Below, one piece after another: positions 15,945 to 20,957 of a stretch of DNA of 20,957 nucleotides. The stretch's first letter is position 1. Each line of letters opens with the position of its first letter. Origin of the DNA: a virus; the IMG/VR virus record IMGVR_UViG_3300035172_000015, positions 1-20,957 of that record; one strand, written 5' to 3'. The position numbers were made by a program, and so were the translations under genes. Below the pieces are notes generated by a model that saw only the letters and a list, made by a program, of their open reading frames with translations, did not search any database and was not told the origin of the DNA.

Positions 15945-17560
15945 TAGTGTCTCGCATGATGAAATTTACGAATTGGTTTGTATGGGTCGCCAGATTCAGC
16001 CGTTCGCATTTGACGATAGAATCCAGTCCAGTCACCATCAGCACTTAACTTGTGAATTAAATCTTCCTGCTTTTGGATTCTCTTAAACTCATCACCAGCA
16101 ATTTCAAAATAGTTCTCTGCCCCATCGACCAAATAGCGTAGGCCGTCAATAGGGTCGTCACCTGAAAATGCCGCAATGTCTTCAATTTTCTTCTTATCGT
16201 AAGAGCAAGCTTTGATTGCGTCAATCAACATCTTGCATGAACTGAAAATTTGTAGCTTAGGGATATTGGTTTCTGGTTCAGGTTCAACCAGTGAATTCAT
16301 ATACGATTTATATTCGTCCATACTTCTGTTACGAAGAAGCCACATTGAATGCTCTTCGTTATAGACAGGACGTTCTTTAAGTACAGTAGGTCTAGGCTTC
16401 CATCTCATATACTCATGAATAAGCTGTTTGCCTGAGATGCGGCTTCCAGGTGAATTAGTAGTCAGTTCAATCTGTATTCCAAGAGCCTCACTGATTTGCT
16501 CTTGGATTGTATGCTCCTGTCCAACTTCGTTACCGGCTGATTTACAGAACTTAACCAGTCTAGGCTTATCAATTTCAATCAGCTCTTTAACAACTGGCGA
16601 CCATTCTGAAATCTTAGTCTTTACCCACCATTGTTCACGATAGATATAAAGACGTTTAGATGGACTAATTGCTCCCCATCCAATCCATGTCATAGCCGCA
16701 AATCCCCAGTCACCAATTACTATTCTAGGCCACCAAGCGGGGATTTCAAATTCATCAATTACATGTAGAGCATTCTCTGGTTCATCAGGATAAGCTCTGT
16801 CTCTGAATTCATCAAATACTTGACCAGAATAAGAATCCCAATCTCCGTAGAGTTTGGCTCGTTTCTCTGCTTCTGGTAATGCTTCAAGAGACTGTCTATA
16901 TCCTGGGTCAATGTGTGGGTTATCTGCTAACGTAGCATGAATATAAATTCTCTTGACTCCACCTCGACCAACAATAATAGTTCCTGGCGGAGCCGGTAAT
17001 ACAAATCGTTTGTTAACAAATGTATGCCCAACTCCACCAGGCATACCAGCCGCACGAATTATGGCCGGTAGTTCCTTGATAGAAGTACGTACACGAGTGA
17101 ACCCAACATACAAATAAATAAACTCAAGAAAAGAAGTAAGCTCATCGGGAGTAAAGAGATTGATTTCCATTGAATCATATTTGTGAACATCGTTTTCATC
17201 TTCACATTGACCAAGGAAAATCATTGCACCAGCATTGGTCATTCCTCTCCCGCCAAATTGGTCAGGAGCCGGAAACGTCCATGCCATATCTGATTTATTT
17301 AATGTAGCACCAAATTTAGGATATAACTGTCTAGAGCGAGGAATAACTTCGTTCCTCAACTCAGGAAATGTTCTACGCATGAATACTTGTTTGAATCCAG
17401 GATGCTTATGCCATCCATGAACTAAAGCGTAAATTAATAGAACGTCTGTCTTTGCGCTACCTGCACCACCACCGTATAAGGCTTCTTTAATTGAGAGTGG
17501 TAAGGATAGAAACCTCTCTTGCTTCTTTGTAGGTTTCCATTCCTTACCAGTGAAAGCCAC
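15944..17560 (-). CDS. terL: Terminase large subunit
   Basis: This 538-residue protein is the DNA-packaging motor. The start is GTG (TAGTG overlap with the upstream stop), with AAGG upstream. The N-terminal ATPase has Walker A ALYGGGAGSAKTD (27-39) and an adenine-binding KPTKKQERFL segment before it. The Walker B-like region is INLFTPDEL (133-141), where D139-E140 are the likely catalytic pair. The C-terminal nuclease half shows GDWGF (283-287, D284) and SGDDPIDGLRYL (466-477, with D468, D469 and D472), consistent with the RuvC/RNase H-type metal site. Residues 203-222 contain the YIHATLADNPHID packaging-motor signature, in part. Function and family are secure from these motifs. Confidence 0.95.
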   Translation of the reverse strand: MAFTGKEWKPTKKQERFLSLPLSIKEALYGGGAGSAKTDVLLIYALVHGWHKHPGFKQVFMRRTFPELRNEVIPRSRQLYPKFGATLNKSDMAWTFPAPDQFGGRGMTNAGAMIFLGQCEDENDVHKYDSMEINLFTPDELTSFLEFIYLYVGFTRVRTSIKELPAIIRAAGMPGGVGHTFVNKRFVLPAPPGTIIVGRGGVKRIYIHATLADNPHIDPGYRQSLEALPEAEKRAKLYGDWDSYSGQVFDEFRDRAYPDEPENALHVIDEFEIPAWWPRIVIGDWGFAAMTWIGWGAISPSKRLYIYREQWWVKTKISEWSPVVKELIEIDKPRLVKFCKSAGNEVGQEHTIQEQISEALGIQIELTTNSPGSRISGKQLIHEYMRWKPRPTVLKERPVYNEEHSMWLLRNRSMDEYKSYMNSLVEPEPETNIPKLQIFSSCKMLIDAIKACSYDKKKIEDIAAFSGDDPIDGLRYLVDGAENYFEIAGDEFKRIQKQEDLIHKLSADGDWTGFYRQMRTAESGDPYKPIRKFHHARH

Positions 17561-17784
17561 TAAACCTTACAAGCAAGCAGTGCATTAGTCGTGGTGCAAC
17601 GTACAAATACAGCGGTGCAATCAGCACCAGTAGTTGAGTTTGCTAGCGTTGCCCACGTAGAACCGTCAAGAGAGATTTCAATAGCCGCTGATGCCATTAC
17701 CCTTACTTGCCTAGCCGGTAATGCAAACGCAACGTTCTGCGTTAGCGTCTCAATTGGACCAATCTTAACCTGAGTAGTTGCCAT
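17560..17784 (-). CDS. Small beta-type protein paralogous to the C-terminus of its neighbour (74 aa)
   Basis: The ATG follows GAGG-TTCTA. The stop shares a base with the terminase start. The sequence (VKIGPIETLTQNVAFALPAR, then SAAIEISLDGSTWATL and ADCTAVFVRCTTTN) aligns by eye with residues 207-275 of the 290-aa protein immediately upstream: both have GPI, FAxPAR, a SLDGS/SLDNG strand and an F-xR or xxIR end. It is therefore probably a stand-alone copy of that C-terminal module. Small beta-sandwich folds of this kind often decorate virions. Its function and whether it is in the virion are unknown. Confidence 0.7.
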   Translation of the reverse strand: MATTQVKIGPIETLTQNVAFALPARQVRVMASAAIEISLDGSTWATLANSTTGADCTAVFVRCTTTNALLACKV

Positions 17785-18656
17785 TAGAACCTCGATTTAG
17801 TCTTCCTGAAAACGACTGTAATATCGGCAGATGGCCTAATGCAAGATGCAACGACACCAGCTACTGTTCTTAAGCCTGCACCTGGAGCTGTATCTATTGT
17901 AACAAAGTTATCTCCGTTATCAAGAGAAGCTTCTAGAATAGCTGCACCTGTAGTGGAGTATTCAATGTTGATAGCTCTAGCAGGCATAGCAAAGATAGTA
18001 TTGCCCGGTATCACGAATGCTGAGCCAATGGGACCAACTACCTTATTACCTGGGTTGGGTCCAATCAACTGCATTATGTGATAAATTGCAGCTCCTGAAC
18101 CGCCTGTATTTGTAGTTCCACTAAACAATCCAGCCGGGCTAATTACTGTGTTACTATCGAAAATGGAGGGGACGTTGACTGAGGTTGAATAGCTACCACG
18201 ATAGGTTAGGTTGGCACCGGCTGTTGGCGCCCCGCCAAAAGCATAGGCAGCTTGTGCAAATACAGCAAGACATTTATTAACACTTGAAGTTATAGAACTT
18301 GTAAAGGTTGTAGCAGCATTTGCAGATTGTGCAGTAGCTAATTCAAATAATCCAATTGGTTGATTGGGATGTTTGTACGAAGCTGAAATACAAACAACTG
18401 AACCAAGAGGAAATGTAACAGCGTTTGCACCAAGTAGGGGATTCTGAACTACATATAAATTAATAAAACCAAATGAGCTAATCGATGGGTCAGCAGCAAA
18501 CGACATCGATTTGAGAAGAGCCGCCCGAACTCCATTAACGAATGGAACCGTATCTCCACGAGTAACAAGAAAAAGAATTCGATTGTTACCCGCACACGTA
18601 TGGGTATAGAATGAACCACCACCGTCAACGAATGCATCAAGAGTAATATCAGCCAT
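17784..18656 (-). CDS. Beta-sandwich virion-type protein, possible adhesin (290 aa)
   Basis: It starts MADITLDAFVDGGGSFYTH with no clear SD in the few bases before the ATG. Residues 15-200 follow a pattern I associate with extracellular beta-sandwich proteins: CAGNNRILFLVTRGD, FVNGVRAALLKS, a central FINLYVVQNPLLGANAV (nP-GA-V signature) and SVNKCLAVFAQAAYAFGG. Residues 207-290 form a second module shared with the 74-aa protein (GPIGSAFVIPGNTIFAMPAR, given in part). Two modules in one chain and no catalytic residues suggest a binding or decoration protein. Its place between a packaging-region gene and the terminase is unusual for such a protein. Confidence 0.7.
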   Translation of the reverse strand: MADITLDAFVDGGGSFYTHTCAGNNRILFLVTRGDTVPFVNGVRAALLKSMSFAADPSISSFGFINLYVVQNPLLGANAVTFPLGSVVCISASYKHPNQPIGLFELATAQSANAATTFTSSITSSVNKCLAVFAQAAYAFGGAPTAGANLTYRGSYSTSVNVPSIFDSNTVISPAGLFSGTTNTGGSGAAIYHIMQLIGPNPGNKVVGPIGSAFVIPGNTIFAMPARAINIEYSTTGAAILEASLDNGDNFVTIDTAPGAGLRTVAGVVASCIRPSADITVVFRKTKSRF

Positions 18657-18662
18657 TGGAGA

Positions 18663-19079
18663 CTAATCAGTCATCTCAACAATGTTGAATGTATCTTCCG
18701 ATACAATCTGTGGTGCATAAATAATAATCTGAGCCGCTTGCACAGCCGGCATGTTTCTGTTCTCTACTGAGTCATATACCTTGCTCATATCAGCAATGAC
18801 TTTAGAAAGCTTATCCGGCTTACCAATCTCAGGAAGTTTCTCTTTGAGTTCGTCAAGTGCTGAACTCATAATGCCTAAAGCTTTACCTTTGATGGAACCA
18901 ATGGTAATCTTCTTCTCTATATCTTCAATAACTTCATCAGCAGATGGAGGCAAAGCCGGAATGTTAATAACCGGCAATGAAGATGTCCTATCACGAGACG
19001 TAGTGATGGTCTTGAGTCTATTCAGAAGATTAGAAGGAGACTCAATTCTCCTTTTCAGTTCCTCATCTTCTATTAGCAT
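18663..19079 (-). CDS. Putative small terminase-region protein (138 aa)
   Basis: The ATG has AAGGA upstream, and overlaps the end of the 67-aa frame by seven bases. The protein is helical and charged: EDEELKRRIESPSNLLNRLK, then PPSADEVIEDIEKKITIG, a conserved-looking SIKGKALGIMSSALDELKE, and DKLSKVIADMSKVYDSVE, ending in an AAQIIIYAPQIV strand. It is the most upstream secure gene of the late operon and precedes the terminase large subunit by two genes. This is the position expected for a small terminase, and the helical size would fit. No helix-turn-helix can be shown by eye, so the call is tentative. Confidence 0.5.
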   Translation of the reverse strand: MLIEDEELKRRIESPSNLLNRLKTITTSRDRTSSLPVINIPALPPSADEVIEDIEKKITIGSIKGKALGIMSSALDELKEKLPEIGKPDKLSKVIADMSKVYDSVENRNMPAVQAAQIIIYAPQIVSEDTFNIVEMTD

Positions 19080-19276
19080 TTCAAATCCTTCAGTAAATCT
19101 ATTAGAGATTGCCCGTAGGCGCGTAGTATACCGGGCTTCGCCCGAAAAGTCAAGAAGAAAATCGGCTGTTTTTGTTGAGAATTTGCTTGGAAGGTGATGA
19201 AAATTTCACTATTTGAATGATTCACGATTTCGATATGATGGAACCATTCAGGAATGAGTTGGTATTGGACTGACAA
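19073..19276 (-). CDS. Possible small protein, TTG start (67 aa)
   Basis: This open frame starts at a TTG two codons after an in-frame stop and ends inside the start of the 138-aa gene (7-nt overlap). It has no ATG and no good SD. The sequence looks protein-like rather than random: EWFHHIEIVNHSNSEIFITF, then PIFFLTFRAKPGILRAYGQS and LIDLLKDLK. Hydrophobic and charged residues alternate as in a small alpha-beta fold. It could be the first gene of the late operon. Without database support, and with a weak start, it should be treated as uncertain. Confidence 0.45.
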   Translation of the reverse strand: MSVQYQLIPEWFHHIEIVNHSNSEIFITFQANSQQKQPIFFLTFRAKPGILRAYGQSLIDLLKDLKC

Positions 19277-19345
19277 ACACTAGATTAATATCCGGCAAGG
19301 GTGTGCAGATATGGAACCTTACGTGCAGGTATATGCACCCCTGTA

Positions 19346-19365
19346 AAGGTACTCTAAGGTACTCT
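19346..19365. repeat. Tandem 10-bp direct repeat in control region
   Basis: AAGGTACTCT occurs twice head-to-tail with no spacer. The 10-bp period puts both copies on the same face of the helix. It lies next to the GTGCA/TGCAC dyad at 19323-19338 and within about 70-90 bases of the start of the late operon. A binding site for a regulator of the leftward promoter is a reasonable inference. Confidence 0.5.
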
Positions 19366-19636
19366 ATGATATGACTTAGTGGTATTCTTTGGTGATGTAT
19401 TGACGATTGACGTACTTTAACTACCCTTTGTCCCATAAAGCGAAACCCATCCACAACCTATTGGGGTTACACAAACTGTGATACACCAGTAATAGATAGT
19501 CAGCCAATCTGAGGCGAAAGTTTACATTAGTCTGCCTCACAGATACCACGACCACAAGATGTAGTGATACACAGTTTTGCAATACTAGGTATTGTGGTGT
19601 TTTGCTGGCATTCCTGATGCAGTTCTACTGTTCGAC

Positions 19637-19678
19637 GGTCGCGGCTAGCAGGTAGCACGAATGCTACCATGCCGGACC
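19637..19678. ncRNA. Long imperfect hairpin, candidate structured RNA element
   Basis: Fourteen pairs can be drawn in a 42-nt span: GGTC with GACC, a single bulged G, CGGC with GCCG, an asymmetric internal loop (tagca opposite at), then a perfect GGTAGC with GCTACC closing a six-base loop (acgaat). All helix pairs are Watson-Crick, so the stem is stable on either strand. It is not followed by a T-run and does not look like an intrinsic terminator. It lies mid-way in the divergent control region, upstream of the three stem-enclosed ORFs. Whether it is transcribed is unknown. Confidence 0.4.
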
Positions 19679-19937
19679 TCTGAACGGAGTGCTATGCTGT
19701 AGGTTTGACTACTCACCATTGGCTTACTGTTGCCAATTGTGTCTATCCTTTGATTAGGCCGTGCCGTATTCGATGCTATGCTGAGGTATAGCAGAGCCAT
19801 GCTAGGCTTGCACGCGTGACACGTAAAAACACGGCCCGATAAGCGCGGGTTGATAATGCCTACATAGTTGGGCGCACGCTGTTGGCTACCTTATGGGAGT
19901 CTGCATCCTTGAGCAGAGTTACCTAGCATGGGTAGTA

Positions 19938-20261
19938 GAATATAGGGTTTAGTAGGCTTGCCTAGCATGGGAGTTACCATGAAGCGCCAAATGAGTAAGA
20001 CGCCAGCAACCTACATGGAATCGCAATGGACGTATAGAAAAGGTCCAATTGAGAACGTAAGGTATGACCCGGAATTGAGAACACAGCACGCAAGGGCATA
20101 CGTGAACGTAGCACGATACAACGGTATTCAGCTACGGCGGAAGATTCGGCTAGCGAGTCAGCAGCCAATGACTCCGATACTGCGTAAGAAAGCGCCGTCA
20201 TTCACCAACAATCCTACCACAGTCTAGCATCAGCTAGGCAAGCGTATTAAATCCTATATTC
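19938..20261 (+). repeat. Cassette 1: inverted-repeat arms enclosing an 82-codon ORF
   Basis: The 5' arm at 19938-19966 is complementary to the 3' arm at 20233-20261 over 29 positions. I count 26 Watson-Crick pairs, two G-U pairs (G in the 5' arm) and one G-G mismatch. The mismatch lies 11 pairs from the inner end. The inner ends sit immediately outside the SD (GGGAG, 19969-19973) and the stop codon (20225-20227). Local alternatives exist: TAGGC-tt-GCCTA (19953-19964) and CTAGC-atca-GCTAG (20224-20237), which compete with the long stem. Confidence 0.85.
19979..20227 (+). CDS. Small basic protein of cassette 1 (82 aa)
   Basis: I choose the ATG at 19979 because GGGAG lies five bases upstream; an upstream in-frame ATG at 19958 falls inside the 5' arm and lacks a ribosome site. 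The product is basic and polar, with many Arg, Gln and Tyr: MKRQMSKTPATYMESQWTYR, then VRYDPELRTQHARAYVNVAR and a C-terminal LRRKIRLASQQPMTPILRKK. It has no cysteine, membrane or catalytic motif. Small basic proteins of this sort in phage early regions often act on host machinery, but nothing here shows that. No family is recognised. The ORF lies wholly between the two arms of cassette 1. Confidence 0.7.
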   Translation: MKRQMSKTPATYMESQWTYRKGPIENVRYDPELRTQHARAYVNVARYNGIQLRRKIRLASQQPMTPILRKKAPSFTNNPTTV

Positions 20262-20275
20262 GTAATATAAAACAA

Positions 20276-20291
20276 CCAAGTAAATACTTGG
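20276..20291. promoter_or_regulatory. CCAAGTA-aa-TACTTGG dyad before cassette 2
   Basis: Seven-base arms flank a two-base centre, partly overlapping the 5' arm of cassette 2. A second dyad, TATATT-cgt-AATATA, lies just upstream at 20255-20269, overlapping the 3' arm of cassette 1. The AT-rich interval between the cassettes (20262-20279) is the only spacer there and could carry a promoter or operator. No clear -35/-10 pair is visible. Confidence 0.35.
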
Positions 20292-20655
20292 GTTCTGTAG
20301 AGCCTATCAACATTCAACTAACGGAGAATGTATGAATAGCAAGCAACTCAATCGTATTCAGTTGTCCCTCTACAAAACGATTGTCGTCATGTTTCAGACT
20401 CTGTGCGTTACGCCGTCTGATGCAATCCCTGTTCTCCGTGCCATTGCTGACGATGCTGAGTTCTTCATCAAAGCAAAGGCGCAGGGAATGACGACCGAGG
20501 AAGCTGTTGAAGCTCGCTCAAATGATGAGATGAGCATCGGCAAGAGCAAGATGAGCGAATCACAGGAAGTGAAGATGCTCGAAAACATGCTCAATCTCGA
20601 CTCTATCAATTAAACTCAAATCAGTTGATAGGTTCCACAGAATCCAAGTATTTAT
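20280..20655 (+). repeat. Cassette 2: inverted-repeat arms enclosing a 93-codon ORF
   Basis: The 5' arm at 20280-20311 pairs with the 3' arm at 20624-20655 over 32 positions: 28 Watson-Crick pairs, three G-U pairs and one A-C mismatch. The mismatch lies 12 pairs from the inner end. The SD (CGGAG, 20322-20326) and stop (20611-20613) lie just inside. An alternative pairing exists: CTATCAA at the very end of the ORF (20603-20609) can pair with TTGATAG (20625-20631) of the 3' arm. Confidence 0.85.
20332..20613 (+). CDS. Small helical protein of cassette 2 (93 aa)
   Basis: The ATG is preceded by CGGAG at five bases. The protein is helical and fairly acidic: MNSKQLNRIQLSLYKTIVVM, then TPSDAIPVLRAIADDAEFFI, AKAQGMTTEEAVEARSND and a Met/Glu/Lys-rich end (SESQEVKMLENMLNLDS). 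It has one cysteine and no membrane segment. It is unrelated by eye to the proteins of the flanking cassettes. I recognise no family. The ORF sits precisely between the arms of cassette 2, and its last codons can pair with the 3' arm. Confidence 0.75.
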   Translation: MNSKQLNRIQLSLYKTIVVMFQTLCVTPSDAIPVLRAIADDAEFFIKAKAQGMTTEEAVEARSNDEMSIGKSKMSESQEVKMLENMLNLDSIN

Positions 20656-20683
20656 AGGATTGGTTGCATGGCTTGGTAGGTTG

Positions 20684-20696
20684 CCAGCTTCGCTGG
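20684..20696 (+). promoter_or_regulatory. Local hairpin overlapping the SD of cassette 3
   Basis: CCAGC-ttc-GCTGG forms a five-pair hairpin. Its 3' strand includes the first two G residues of the SD (GGAG at 20695-20698), and its 5' strand is part of the 5' arm. It therefore competes with the long-range stem: pairing of the arms would free the SD, while the local hairpin would hide it. Confidence 0.5.
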
Positions 20697-20703
20697 AGAT
20701 ACC

Positions 20704-20889
20704 ATGAAAGCATATGTTACGCTGTCAGGTTCTATGGTCGCTGTCGCAACTACTGAAGATAAAGCACTTCAGCAAGTAAACTCTATGTTGAATGCTGCAT
20801 CAGAAACTCTAGTATTCAAGGCTAGAGAGTTTGGTGAGCACAAAATGAGTGTCGCCATTCGCGTTTGCAACGTCGAAGTAAATCAGTAA
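20704..20889 (+). CDS. Small protein of cassette 3 (61 aa)
   Basis: The ATG follows GGAG at five bases. The product starts MKAYVTLSGSMVAVATTEDK and continues ALQQVNSMLNAASETLVFKA, REFGEHKMSVAIRVCNVEVNQ (in parts). The alternation suggests a compact beta-alpha-beta fold: strand 2-8, strand 11-16, helix 18-33, strands near 36-41 and 48-58. There is no signal peptide or membrane helix and only one cysteine. It is a small, probably cytoplasmic early protein with no recognised family, and it is unlike the proteins of cassettes 1 and 2. Confidence 0.75.
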   Translation: MKAYVTLSGSMVAVATTEDKALQQVNSMLNAASETLVFKAREFGEHKMSVAIRVCNVEVNQ

Positions 20890-20890
20890 A

Positions 20891-20902
20891 CTCGTTAACG
20901 AG
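20891..20902. repeat. Perfect 12-bp palindrome after cassette 3 ORF
   Basis: CTCGTTAACGAG is a perfect palindrome two bases after the stop codon of the 61-codon ORF. It overlaps the first two bases of the 3' arm of cassette 3. It could be a protein-binding site or a small hairpin that helps position the arm. No T-run follows, so it is not an intrinsic terminator. Confidence 0.5.
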
Positions 20903-20957
20903 CTGGCAACGTATCAAGCTATGCAGCTAATCCATTGGTAATGTAAGCACAATCGAG

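Larger units (their letters stand above)
19277..19937. promoter_or_regulatory. Divergent control region rich in hairpins, no convincing gene
   Basis: About 660 bases separate the leftward late operon from the rightward small genes, with no credible ORF on either strand. It holds many short stem-forming sequences: GTGCA-ggtata-TGCAC (19323-19338); TCTGAGGC with GCCT-ca-CAGA (near 19508-19545); CAATAC-tag-GTATTG (19580-19594); ATTGGC...GCCAAT (19718-19737); GCTATGC-tgag-GTATAGC (19775-19792, one G-U pair); CACGCGTG (19811-19818); and TCTGC...GCAGA (19900-19917). AAACTGTG (19474-19481) is complementary to CACAGTTT (19570-19577). I found no clean consensus promoter. Promoters for both transcription units, operators, or a non-coding RNA are likely here. 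Confidence 0.55.
20657..20933 (+). repeat. Cassette 3: inverted-repeat arms enclosing a 61-codon ORF
   Basis: The 5' arm at 20657-20689 pairs with the 3' arm at 20901-20933 over 33 positions: 28 Watson-Crick pairs, four G-U/U-G pairs and one G-G mismatch. The mismatch lies 10 pairs from the inner end. Only one base (20656) separates it from the 3' arm of cassette 2. The SD (GGAG, 20695-20698) and the stop (20887-20889) lie just inside. Confidence 0.88.

Noticed and set aside
19248-19454. 68-codon minus-strand frame upstream of the late operon
   Set aside because: It overlaps the 67-aa frame, covers the dyad and tandem repeat, has no ribosome site, and its composition looks like translated non-coding DNA.
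19629-19640. T-loop-like GTTCGAC as a possible tRNA
   Set aside because: No five-pair T stem, anticodon arm or seven-pair acceptor could be drawn around it on either strand.
19825-19849. Possible leftward intrinsic terminator (CCCG/CGGG then five T in minus orientation)
   Set aside because: The stem has only four pairs and five bases separate it from the T-run; too weak for a confident terminator.
20224-20237. CTAGC-atca-GCTAG hairpin at the end of the cassette 1 ORF as a terminator
   Set aside because: Only five pairs and no following T-run; it also competes with the much longer 29-nt arm pairing.
19974-20609. Minus-strand frames of 75 and 71 codons opposite the cassette 1 and 2 ORFs
   Set aside because: They are antisense to ORFs that have good SDs and exact placement between the stem arms; neither has its own ribosome site.
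19938-20933. Integron attC-type cassette array or insertion-sequence ends
   Set aside because: attC sites are local hairpins between genes. Here the complementary arms lie on opposite sides of each ORF, arm sequences differ between units, and there is no integrase or transposase in view.

Overview
This window is a piece of a tailed-phage genome, most probably a podovirus-type (short-tailed) phage or a close environmental relative. A long leftward (minus-strand) late operon fills about 1-19276. It can be read as terminase large subunit (15944-17560), three small proteins, a P22-type portal (12779-15136), an acidic scaffold (11506-12798), an HK97-fold-type major capsid protein (10248-11495), three small decoration-type proteins, a glycosyltransferase-methyltransferase fusion, accessory virion proteins, a head-to-tail adaptor (5734-6447), a tail nozzle/hub candidate (4226-5734), and a run of tail-appendage proteins including a collagen-like fibre. 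The last of these runs off the left edge. No tail tape measure, sheath or long tube gene is seen, and adaptor followed by nozzle fits a short tail. No integrase, repressor, polymerase or lysis gene is in view. The host cannot be named. Many starts carry good Shine-Dalgarno sequences (GGAGG, AGGAG, GGAG), so the host uses SD-led initiation. The DNA looks moderately AT-rich.

Genes in the late operon are packed tightly. Many stop codons overlap the next start by one base (TAATG, TGATG or TAGTG), which suggests translational coupling. Two structure-rich gaps interrupt the operon or its start: 9303-9370, and the control region 19277-19937 between the leftward late operon and a rightward set of small genes.

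The most unusual part is the right end, 19938-20933. Three small unrelated plus-strand ORFs (82, 93 and 61 codons) follow each other. Each is enclosed by its own pair of long inverted-repeat arms: 29, 32 and 33 nt, with the inner arm ends just outside the ribosome binding site and the stop codon. Of 94 facing positions, I count 82 Watson-Crick pairs, 9 G-U pairs when read as plus-strand RNA, and 3 mismatches. Each stem has exactly one true mismatch, always 10-12 pairs from the ORF-proximal end. Arm sequences differ between cassettes, and the second and third cassettes are 1 nt apart. This looks like a tandem array of RNA stalk-enclosed mini-gene cassettes that probably continues past the window. 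The G-U bias points to selection on the transcript rather than on DNA. I do not recognise it as a named system.

Other points of interest are a zinc-ribbon-like insertion in the portal, a shared C-terminal module in two adjacent proteins upstream of the terminase, a paralogous pair of decoration-type proteins, and a recurring N-terminal motif in the tail-appendage proteins.
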